From: Lysobacteraceae bacterium
GTDB lineage: Bacteria; Pseudomonadota; Gammaproteobacteria; Xanthomonadales; Xanthomonadaceae
NCBI GenBank assembly: GCA_027483745.1
Contig: JAIXTZ010000308.1
Location: 1-6,107 of the forward strand
Length of the DNA: 6,107 nucleotides
Direction: 5' to 3'
Part shown: in pieces, positions 1-5,865 of the stretch
Layout of the letters: every line of letters starts with the position of its first letter
How positions within the stretch are numbered: position 1 is the stretch's first letter
The notes under the pieces: generated by a model
The model's database searches: none
What the model saw: the letters and a program-made list of their open reading frames with translations, nothing else
Told to the model about the DNA's origin: nothing
Translations under genes and position numbers: made by a program

Positions 1-799
1 CCACTGGATGCGCGTGGGCTTCGTGCACGGCGTGATGAACACCGACAACCTGAGCGCGCTCGGCCTCACCATCGATTACGGGCCGTTCGGCTTCCTCGAT
101 GACGCCGACCCGCACTGGACGCCCAACACCACCGACCTGCCGGGCCGGCGCTACCGCTATGCCGCGCAGCCTCAGGTCGCGCACTGGAACCTCTCGGCCC
201 TGGCCTCGGCGCTGGCGCCGCTGTTCCCCGACGCCGAGCCGCTGACGGCAGGCATGAACGCCTACGTCGAAGCCTTCCAGTCGGCGCAGGCGCGGATGTG
301 GGCCGACAAGCTCGGCTTCGCCGACTGGCGCGACGAGGATGCGGCACTGGTCTCGGGGCTGTTCGGCGCGCTGCAGGCGGCGGAGGTCGATTTCACGATC
401 TTCTTCCGCACGCTCGCGGCCCTCGAGGCCAACGCCTTCGCCGATCCGGTGGCCGCGCTCAAACCGGCGCTTTACGACCGGGCGAAGGCCGAACGCGAAG
501 CCGCCACGCTTGGCGACTGGCTGGCCCGCTACGCCGCGCGCCTCGCGACCGATCCGCAACCCGCTGAAGCGCGGCGCGCCCGGATGGATGCCGCGAATCC
601 CTGGGTCGTGCCGCGCAACTGGCTGCTGCAGCAGGCCATCGACGCGGCCGAGCAGGGCGACACTGCCGAGCTGCATGCCCTGCTCGACGTGCTCCAGCGG
701 CCCTACGAGGCGCAGCCCGGCGCCGAGCGCTTCGCGGCCCGCCGCCCGGACTGGGCCAAGGACCGCCCCGGCTGCTCCGCGCTGAGCTGCAGTTCCTGA
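1..799 (+). CDS. selO: Protein adenylyltransferase SelO (YdiU), C-terminal half; 5' end outside window
   Basis: SelO is a pseudokinase-fold enzyme that binds ATP in a flipped orientation and transfers AMP to Ser, Thr or Tyr of target proteins, with a role in oxidative stress responses (family knowledge). The reading frame is already open at the window edge (codons begin at nt 2) and gives about 265 residues, roughly the last 55% of a family usually near 480. The active-site block is plain: HGVMNTDN followed by GLTIDYGPFGFLDD. Asp at 44-46 and Asn at 47-49 match the catalytic/metal pair, and Asp at 74-76, ten residues after the first, matches the DFG-like metal ligand. The tail ends in the family signature CSS, the position of selenocysteine in animal SelO; here it is an ordinary TGC Cys followed by Ser-Ser and a TGA stop. 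Oddities: the activation-loop position that is Cys272 in E. coli is Pro here (122-124), and an extra Cys lies at 773-775. The nucleotide-binding lobe is not visible. Confidence 0.95.
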   Translation, partial: HWMRVGFVHGVMNTDNLSALGLTIDYGPFGFLDDADPHWTPNTTDLPGRRYRYAAQPQVAHWNLSALASALAPLFPDAEPLTAGMNAYVEAFQSAQARMWADKLGFADWRDEDAALVSGLFGALQAAEVDFTIFFRTLAALEANAFADPVAALKPALYDRAKAEREAATLGDWLARYAARLATDPQPAEARRARMDAANPWVVPRNWLLQQAIDAAEQGDTAELHALLDVLQRPYEAQPGAERFAARRPDWAKDRPGCSALSCSS

Positions 800-801
800 A
801 T

Positions 802-817
802 CGCCCTCCCGAGGGCG
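802..817 (+). terminator. Weak terminator-like hairpin just after selO
   Basis: A short perfect inverted repeat begins three bases after the selO stop: CGCCCT at 802-807 pairs with AGGGCG at 812-817 around a four-base loop. No T-run follows (the next bases are TCGCGC), so it is not a convincing intrinsic terminator. It may only protect the 3' end or be chance in GC-rich DNA. Confidence 0.25.
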
Positions 818-848
818 TCGCGCTCACGCCGGTTCACCCGGCCCGGCC

Positions 849-854
849 TAAACT
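849..854 (+). promoter_or_regulatory. Candidate -10 element (TAAACT) for the acyltransferase gene
   Basis: TAAACT stands out in a very GC-rich 82-base gap between selO and the acyltransferase. Its last T is 28 bases before the A of the ATG at 882, nearly the same spacing as the comparable hexamers before the other genes of this window. Transcription from it would start near 861, giving a leader of about 20 bases for the ATG start, or a leaderless message for the GTG at 861. No recognisable -35 box is seen. Confidence 0.4.
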
Positions 855-881
855 GCACAGGTGTCCCGAAACCCGCCGCCC

Positions 882-1775
882 ATGCGCTTCGCCCCGATCA
901 CTTGGCTTCGTGCCGCCGCCGCTGGCGTGCTGGTCGCCCTCAACACCGTCCTCCATGCCACGCCGATCCTCGCGCTGGCCGTCGCCAAGGGCATGCTGCC
1001 CTTCAAGCGCGCGCGGGCCGCGGTGTCGCGCTGGATGCCGGCCTTCGGCGAGAGCTGGATCGCCATCAATGGCTGGGCCATCGCCACCTTCACCCCGACG
1101 CGCTGGGTCATCACCGGCGACGCCGCCTTCAGCCGCGCGCGCCGTTACCTCGTGCTCAGCAACCACCAGAGCTGGGTCGACATCCCGGTGCTGCAGAAAG
1201 TGTTGAACCGCCGCATCCCGTTCCAGCGCTTCTTCCTGAAGGATTCGCTGAAGTGGGTGCCGGTGCTCGGCCTCGCGTGGTGGGCGCTGGATTTCCCCTT
1301 CATGAAGCGCGCCAGCAAGTCGCAGATCCAGAAGAACCCGGAGCTCGCGCGGCGCGATCTCGAAACCGCGCGCGCGGCCTGCGCGAAGTTCCGCGACATC
1401 CCGGTCTCGGTGATGAACTTCGTCGAGGGCACCCGCGCCAACGCGAAGAAGCTGGCGCAGAGCAGCTACCGGCACCTGCTGAAGCCGAAATCCGGCGGTG
1501 TCGCGCAGGTGTTGAACTCGATGGGCGAGCTGCTCGACGGCATCGTCGACGTCACCATCGTCTATCCGCAGGGGCGTCCCAGCATCGTCGACCTGTTCGC
1601 CGGCAAGGTGCGCGAGATCCGCGTCGACCTGCGCCTGCGCCCGGTGCCGCAGGAACTGGTCGGCGGCGATTACGAGAACGACCGCGACTACCGCGTGCGC
1701 TTCCAGCAGTGGCTCAACGGGCTGTGGGAAGAGAAGGACGCGCGCATCGACGTGCTGCTCGCCCAGCCGGCCTGA
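882..1775 (+). CDS. yihG: YihG-like membrane acyltransferase (PlsC/LPLAT family)
   Basis: Predicted inner-membrane lysophospholipid acyltransferase of the YihG type. E. coli YihG is a lysophosphatidic acid acyltransferase that places selected fatty acids on phospholipids (family knowledge). From the ATG at 882 it is 297 residues; E. coli YihG is about 310. A hydrophobic N-terminal stretch (about residues 5-40) suggests membrane anchoring. The HX4D catalytic motif is NHQSWVD (His95, Asp100). FLKDSLKWVPVLGLAWWALD forms the second block, NFVEGTR (Glu182) is the substrate-binding EGTR block, and VYP is the fourth. The C-terminal FQQWLNGLWEEKD closely resembles the end of YihG. An in-frame GTG at 861 would add seven residues. 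I prefer 882 because its distance from TAAACT matches the neighbouring genes, although neither start has a clear ribosome binding site. It lies downstream of selO on the same strand with its own promoter-like element. The fatty-acid preference cannot be read from sequence. Confidence 0.87.
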   Translation: MRFAPITWLRAAAAGVLVALNTVLHATPILALAVAKGMLPFKRARAAVSRWMPAFGESWIAINGWAIATFTPTRWVITGDAAFSRARRYLVLSNHQSWVDIPVLQKVLNRRIPFQRFFLKDSLKWVPVLGLAWWALDFPFMKRASKSQIQKNPELARRDLETARAACAKFRDIPVSVMNFVEGTRANAKKLAQSSYRHLLKPKSGGVAQVLNSMGELLDGIVDVTIVYPQGRPSIVDLFAGKVREIRVDLRLRPVPQELVGGDYENDRDYRVRFQQWLNGLWEEKDARIDVLLAQPA

Positions 1776-1806
1776 GTCGCCCGCGTCGGCCGCTCGCGCC
1801 TTCCGG

Positions 1807-1812
1807 TAGGCT
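1807..1812 (+). promoter_or_regulatory. Candidate -10 element (TAGGCT) for the M28 peptidase gene
   Basis: TAGGCT lies in the 68-base gap after the acyltransferase stop, with its last T 32 bases before the ATG at 1844. A transcript from here would start near 1819 and carry a leader of roughly 25 bases that includes the GGAG ribosome binding site. No -35 box is evident. The call rests on position and similarity to the other TANNCT hexamers in the window. Confidence 0.35.
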
Positions 1813-1834
1813 CGGGGATTCCCGATCCCGCCGC

Positions 1835-1838
1835 GGAG
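1835..1838 (+). promoter_or_regulatory. Ribosome binding site (GGAG) fixing the M28 peptidase start
   Basis: GGAG sits five bases before the ATG at 1844 and is the only clear Shine-Dalgarno sequence before a gene start in this window. It supports the ATG at 1844 over the long in-frame upstream extension, which would run back through the acyltransferase gene, and over the GTG at 1838, which overlaps the GGAG itself. Confidence 0.6.
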
Positions 1839-1843
1839 TGCCG

Positions 1844-3541
1844 ATGTTCCCGAGCCGTCTTCCTGTGTTGTCGCCGCTGGCCGTTGGCCTGGCCGCGGCC
1901 CTTCTGCTGGGCGCCTGCACGCCGCGCGAGTCCGCCGCCCCGCCGGCGGCCGATCCGCTGCCCGAGGCCTCCGCGCCGGCCATCCGCGCCCACGTCGAAT
2001 TCCTCGCCGATGACCTGCTGGAAGGCCGGCTCTCCGGCACGCGCGGCTACGACATCGCCGCCGGCTACGTGGCCAGCGAGTTCGCCCAGATCGGCCTGCG
2101 CCCCGGTGCCGAGGGGGCGTGGATGCAGCCGGTCGCGCTGGTGGAATCGCTCTCGCTGCTGCCGGCCTCGCGGCTGGTGCTGCGCCCCGCGTCCGGCCCC
2201 GCCATCACGATGGCGCCGGGCAAGGACTTCCTGCCGGTGGCCAGCCTCGACCAAGCCAAGGTGCTGGCCGAAGCGCCGATGGTCTTCGCCGGCTTCGGCG
2301 TGTCGGCCCCGGACCACGGGCATGATGACCTCGCCGGCCTCGACGTGAAGGGCAAGGTGGTCGTGGTGTTCGGCGGCGCGCCCTCGAAGTTCCCGCCGGA
2401 AGTGCGCGCGCATTACTCGGCCGGACTCACCAAGACGCAGGCGCTGGTCGACCGCGGTGCCGTCGGCATCCTGCAGATCCAGACCCGCGAGGACCAGCAG
2501 CGCACGCCGTGGGAGCGTCTCGTGCAGCAGAGCTGGCGCTCGCGGATGGCGTGGGCGAACGACGAAGGCGTGCCGAATGGCGCGTGGCCGCAGTTGGCCA
2601 TTCGCGCGTCGATCAGTCCGGACAGCGCCACCGCGCTCTTCGCTGGCGCGCCCAAGTCGCTCGACGACGCCTATGCGGCGGCGGAAGCCGGCACCCCGCA
2701 GGCCTTCGAACTGCCGCTGATGGTCGAGCAGGAGCGCCACTCGATGATCCGCCAGCGGCAGAGCGCCAACGTCGTCGGCCTGCTCGAAGGCACGGACCCG
2801 GACCTGAAGGACGAATACGTCGTGATCTCGGCGCACCTCGACCACGTGGGCAAGGGCGCGCCGATCGGTGGCGACGCGATCTACAACGGCGCCTTCGACA
2901 ATGCCTCGGGCATTGCGGTGATGCTCGAGGCCGCGCGGCTGTTGGCGGCCTCGCCGGAGAAGCCGCGGCGCAGCGTGATCTTCCTCGCCGTCACGGCGGA
3001 GGAGTCCGGCCTGCAGGGCGCGGATTACTTCGTGCAGCACCCGACGGTGCCGCGCGAGGCCATCGTCGCCAACATCAACATCGACATGCCGGTGGCCCTG
3101 GCTCCGCTGGCGGACGTCACCGCCTTCGGCGCGGAGAATTCGACGCTGGGCGCGGTGGTGGAACGCGCGGCCGCCGCGGAAGGCGTCGCCGTGACGCCCG
3201 ACTCGAAGCCGGAGGAAGTGATCTTCGTGCGCAGCGACCAGTACGCCTTCGTGCGCGCCGGCATCCCGGCGCTGTACATCGACGAGGGCATGCGTTCGAC
3301 CGACCCGACGCAGGACCAGGCGGCGCGCGTCGAGGCCTTCCGCAAGGAGCGCTACCACCAGCCGGGCGACGACCTCTCGCAGGCCATCGACTGGCCCTCG
3401 CTGGCCATGCTGGCGCGGCTCAACGCGCGGGTGATCAACGAGGTCGCCAACGACGACGTCCGGCCCTCGTGGCATCCCGGCAATTTCTTCGGTGAGACCT
3501 TCGCGAAGCCGGCGGAGCCGCCGCCGGCAACCACGCCCTGA
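1844..3541 (+). CDS. M28 family zinc peptidase with PA-like region, predicted lipoprotein
   Basis: A 565-residue exported metallopeptidase, probably an aminopeptidase releasing N-terminal residues from peptides (family inference; exact specificity unknown). Residues 1-25 are a lipoprotein signal ending in the lipobox LGAC with Cys25. The next residue is Thr, not Asp, which favours outer-membrane sorting. Residues about 46-95 form the usual M28 N-terminal helical region (HVEFLADDLLEGRLSGTRGY). Residues about 140-265 look like the inserted protease-associated (PA) domain. The catalytic domain spans about 305-550 with the complete two-zinc site in order: His331 (in AHLDHV, with Asp333), Asp352 (FDNASG), Glu386-Glu387 (TAEESG; general base, then ligand), Asp414 (NINIDMP) and His505 (YHQPGD). 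No key residue is missing, so the enzyme should be active. The start is supported by GGAG and the signal peptide. The gene is convergent with the S9 peptidase gene and 68 bases downstream of the acyltransferase gene. Confidence 0.93.
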   Translation: MFPSRLPVLSPLAVGLAAALLLGACTPRESAAPPAADPLPEASAPAIRAHVEFLADDLLEGRLSGTRGYDIAAGYVASEFAQIGLRPGAEGAWMQPVALVESLSLLPASRLVLRPASGPAITMAPGKDFLPVASLDQAKVLAEAPMVFAGFGVSAPDHGHDDLAGLDVKGKVVVVFGGAPSKFPPEVRAHYSAGLTKTQALVDRGAVGILQIQTREDQQRTPWERLVQQSWRSRMAWANDEGVPNGAWPQLAIRASISPDSATALFAGAPKSLDDAYAAAEAGTPQAFELPLMVEQERHSMIRQRQSANVVGLLEGTDPDLKDEYVVISAHLDHVGKGAPIGGDAIYNGAFDNASGIAVMLEAARLLAASPEKPRRSVIFLAVTAEESGLQGADYFVQHPTVPREAIVANINIDMPVALAPLADVTAFGAENSTLGAVVERAAAAEGVAVTPDSKPEEVIFVRSDQYAFVRAGIPALYIDEGMRSTDPTQDQAARVEAFRKERYHQPGDDLSQAIDWPSLAMLARLNARVINEVANDDVRPSWHPGNFFGETFAKPAEPPPATTP

Positions 3542-3553
3542 CGGCGCGGAATG

Positions 3554-3578
3554 AAAAAGGCCCGGCATCGCCGGGCCT
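3554..3578 (-). terminator. Intrinsic terminator between convergent peptidase genes, strongest for the minus strand
   Basis: AGGCCCGGC at 3558-3566 pairs perfectly over nine bases with GCCGGGCCT at 3570-3578 around a three-base loop. On the minus strand the stem runs into five T residues (AAAAA at 3554-3558 on the plus strand), a textbook Rho-independent terminator 26 bases beyond the S9 peptidase stop. Read on the plus strand, the same stem is 17 bases past the M28 peptidase stop and is followed only by TCTTCGTC, so it may work less well in that direction. It is the main feature of the 62-base convergent gap. Confidence 0.85.
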
Positions 3579-3603
3579 CTTCGTCGAGCCTGAACCCGCG
3601 GGC

Positions 3604-5724
3604 TCAGTTCGCTGGCGCGGATTCCCAGCGGTCCAGCCACTGGTCCAGTTCGCGGTAGAAGGTGCGGCTGTTCTCGCCCTTCAGGATCCAGTGGTTCTCG
3701 TCCGGGAACACCAGCAGGCGGCTCTCGATGCCGCGGCGCTGCAGCAGCGACCAGTATTCGAGCGTGTTGTTGAGCGGCACGCGGAAGTCCTGTTCGCCGA
3801 TCGTCACCAGCACCGGCGTCTGGAACTCGGCGGCCTTGAGCATCGGGTTCTGCGACACCCACACACCGCCGCGCTCCCACACCGGGCCGCCGGCGTTCTG
3901 TTCGCGGCTGTAGATGACGTCGGACGTGCCCCACTGGGCTTCCGAATTGACGAGGCCGGCGTGGCTCACGAGGCAGCGGTAGCGGGTGGTCGTGCCCTGC
4001 AGCCAGTTCGAGAGATGCCCGCCGTAGCTGGCGCCGCCGGCGCACTGGCGGGTGCCATCGATGAAGCCGAAGCGTTCGATGGCGACGTCGGCGGCCTGGT
4101 TGATCTCATTGGCCGGGCCCTCGAACGGGTCGCCCTGGATGCCCTGCGCAAACGCGGTGCCGAATCCGGTCGAGCCGGTGTAGTTCGTCAGCAGCACCAC
4201 GCGCTCGGTGCCGGCGATCAGGTGGTAGTTCCAGCGCGTGAAGAAGCTGTCGCGCCACATGATGTGCGGGCCGCCGTGGATCAGCACGAACAGCGGGTAC
4301 TTCTTGGCCGGGTCGAAGCCCGCCGGCTTCACCAGCAGGTTGTGGATGCGTGCGCCGCGCTCGCTCTCGAACCAGAAGGTCTCGGCGGGCGCGAGGTCGA
4401 GCGTCGCGGCCTGGGCGCTGTTGAACGCCGAAATCGCGCGATGGCCGCCGCGCGGGTTGATGCGCACGACTTCCGGCGGATTCACCGCGCTGTCGAAGTT
4501 CGCCACCAGCACGCCGCGGGCGGCGTCGGCCACTTGCAGGCCGGTGTACACGCCACGCTCCATCTCGAACGCACGGCGGGCTTCGGTGTCGCCGATGCGG
4601 GCGGTGAACAGCGTCTCGTGGCCGGCTTCTTCGGCGGTCATCCAGACGGTGCGGCTGTCGGCATCGATGCCGAAGCTCGACACCGCGAGGTCGCCGGGCA
4701 GGGTGATGGTCGGGCCGGCCTTGGCCGCTGGCCACGAGAACGTGGCGAGGTGCGTGGGCTGGTAGACCTTCTCGCCGCGCGGCGTGAACTGCGCCACGAG
4801 GTGGCGGCCGTCGGCGCTGAACTGCGGACGGCCATGGCTGTTCTGCGCGCCGATGGCGCCGTTGCCGGTAAGGCGCTCGGCCTCACCGCCGGTGGCCGGC
4901 ACGCGGTAGAGGTCGGTGTGGGTGTTGGCAAAGGCGGCGCGGTGGCGGTTCACCGTGGCCGCGAACACCACCGCCTGGCCGTCCGGCGTCCAAGTGGCAT
5001 CGATCTCTTCGCCGGTCTCGGTGAAGCGGCCGCCGAAGCCGGGCTCCTTCACCAGCGCCGAGGCCGCGAGCAGGTCCTTGGCCTCGCCACCAGCGGCCGG
5101 CACCACGAAAATCCGCTGCTGGCGGTCGTCCAGCCAGCGGTCCCAGTTGCGGATCGGGAAGCCGGTGTAGATGCGGACATTGTCCTTGCGCGCCTTGCGC
5201 TCGGCGGCGATGCGCACGTTGTCGGCATCGTTCATCGTGCCGGGGAACACCGTGCTGATGAACAGGATCCGCGAGCCGTCCGGCGAGAACTGCGGCGTGC
5301 GTGCGCCGGTCGAGATCGACGTCACGCGGCGCGGCTCGCCGCCCCGGGCCAGGTCGATCACGTAGACCTGCGGCGCGGTGTCGCCTTCGCGCTGGACGGT
5401 ATAGGCCAGCTGCAAACCGTCCGGGCTGAACACCGGGCCGGCTTCCGCCGCCTTGCTGAAGGTGAGCTGGCGCGGCTGGCCTTTGCCGTCGGTGGGCAGC
5501 AGCCAGAGGTCGGCGCTTTGCTGCGCCGGGTCGTAGGCGGGCTGGGTGGCGACCACGGCGGCGTAGCGGCCGTCATGCGACAGCGCCGGCGGCGAAAGGC
5601 GGGCGAAGCCCCAGAGGTCTTCGTGGGTAATCGGTCGGCCCGCCGCGGCGGCGACGGAGGCCGCCGCCAGCGCGAGGCCGGTGGCGAGGACGGGCAGGGG
5701 AGAAAGGCGACGCAGCAGGCTCAT
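3604..5724 (-). CDS. Exported S9 family serine peptidase (prolyl oligopeptidase / DPP5-like)
   Basis: A 706-residue alpha/beta-hydrolase peptidase of family S9, expected to remove dipeptides or cut short peptides in the periplasm. Residues 1 to about 28 are a Sec signal: MSLLRR, a hydrophobic core, then an Ala-rich cleavage region, with no lipobox. Residues about 35-430 form a beta-propeller with recurring blade motifs (ALSHDGRYAA, FSPDGLQLAYTV, FSPDGSRILFIS, WTPDGQAVVFAA, FSADGRHLVAQF), which typically screens out large substrates. The C-terminal catalytic domain has HGGPH (483-487, oxyanion region), NYTGSTGFG, the nucleophile in GASYGG (Ser566), Asp646 in GEQDFRVP and His678 in ENHWIL, a complete triad. 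Length and the GFPIRNWDRWLDD segment recall DPP5-type and S9C enzymes, but specificity is not proven. There is no good Shine-Dalgarno before the ATG; the signal peptide supports the start. It is divergent from the RluF-like gene and convergent with the M28 gene. Confidence 0.92.
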   Translation of the reverse strand: MSLLRRLSPLPVLATGLALAAASVAAAAGRPITHEDLWGFARLSPPALSHDGRYAAVVATQPAYDPAQQSADLWLLPTDGKGQPRQLTFSKAAEAGPVFSPDGLQLAYTVQREGDTAPQVYVIDLARGGEPRRVTSISTGARTPQFSPDGSRILFISTVFPGTMNDADNVRIAAERKARKDNVRIYTGFPIRNWDRWLDDRQQRIFVVPAAGGEAKDLLAASALVKEPGFGGRFTETGEEIDATWTPDGQAVVFAATVNRHRAAFANTHTDLYRVPATGGEAERLTGNGAIGAQNSHGRPQFSADGRHLVAQFTPRGEKVYQPTHLATFSWPAAKAGPTITLPGDLAVSSFGIDADSRTVWMTAEEAGHETLFTARIGDTEARRAFEMERGVYTGLQVADAARGVLVANFDSAVNPPEVVRINPRGGHRAISAFNSAQAATLDLAPAETFWFESERGARIHNLLVKPAGFDPAKKYPLFVLIHGGPHIMWRDSFFTRWNYHLIAGTERVVLLTNYTGSTGFGTAFAQGIQGDPFEGPANEINQAADVAIERFGFIDGTRQCAGGASYGGHLSNWLQGTTTRYRCLVSHAGLVNSEAQWGTSDVIYSREQNAGGPVWERGGVWVSQNPMLKAAEFQTPVLVTIGEQDFRVPLNNTLEYWSLLQRRGIESRLLVFPDENHWILKGENSRTFYRELDQWLDRWESAPAN

Positions 5725-5753
5725 GCGGGGTCCCGAGGGTTGGCGAGCCGCCG

Positions 5754-5759
5754 AGGATC
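5754..5759 (-). promoter_or_regulatory. Possible -10 element (GATCCT) for the S9 peptidase gene
   Basis: Read on the minus strand, GATCCT has its last T 30 bases before the A of the S9 start codon, the same spacing seen for the hexamers on the plus strand. It differs from the TATCCT of the divergent gene only at the first base, which is normally the important T. It is therefore a weaker candidate, supported mainly by position. No -35 box is recognised. Confidence 0.25.
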
Positions 5760-5796
5760 GCTGAAATCCCCGCGCCGCGCGTAGGCCTGAAGTGAG

Positions 5797-5820
5797 GGGC
5801 CGGGTTCAGGTGCCCGGCCC
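5797..5820. repeat. Inverted repeat between the divergent promoters
   Basis: GGGCCGGG at 5797-5804 is repeated inverted as CCCGGCCC at 5813-5820, a perfect 8-base match around an 8-base spacer (TTCAGGTG). It lies between the candidate -10 elements of the S9 peptidase gene (minus) and the RluF-like gene (plus), covering the place where a -35 box for the plus-strand promoter would be. It could be a protein-binding operator or a chance GC-rich palindrome. There is no T-run, so it is not a terminator. Confidence 0.35.
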
Positions 5821-5830
5821 GGCCGAGGGG

Positions 5831-5836
5831 TATCCT
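5831..5836 (+). promoter_or_regulatory. Candidate -10 element (TATCCT) for the rluF-like gene
   Basis: TATCCT is the best promoter-like hexamer in the 141-base divergent region. Its last T is 30 bases before the ATG at 5866, so transcription would start near 5843 with a leader of about 23 bases. The leader is pyrimidine-rich (CCCTTTCCCTTT) and has no Shine-Dalgarno sequence. No clear -35 box is seen. Confidence 0.45.
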
Positions 5837-5865
5837 GCGCGCCCTTTCCCTTTCGGCACGCAGCG

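Noticed and set aside
788..799. Possible selenocysteine at the SelO tail
   Set aside because: The residue is encoded by TGC (Cys) and the only TGA is the natural stop after Ser-Ser, so no recoding is needed.
902..1843. In-frame open extension of the M28 peptidase back to 902, giving an 879-residue protein
   Set aside because: It overlaps the acyltransferase gene in another frame, reads as Arg/Ala/Pro-rich low-complexity protein, and would bury the lipoprotein signal. The ATG at 1844 has GGAG and a signal peptide.
3586..3606. Imperfect palindrome overlapping the S9 stop codon (GAGCC...GGCTC and TGAACCC/GGGCTCA)
   Set aside because: It is short, has a mismatch, and lies at the coding end just before a much stronger terminator, so there is no good reason to assign a function.
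1688..4045. A 785-codon open frame on the minus strand, antisense to the M28 gene
   Set aside because: It is a codon-bias shadow in high-GC DNA: its translation is rich in Arg, His and Gly with no recognisable domain, and it overlaps two genes with full catalytic motifs.
3691..5784. A 697-codon open frame on the plus strand, antisense to the S9 gene
   Set aside because: It is the same type of GC shadow, rich in Ala, Gly, Arg, Val and His without motifs, while the minus strand has a signal peptide, propeller repeats and a complete Ser-Asp-His triad.
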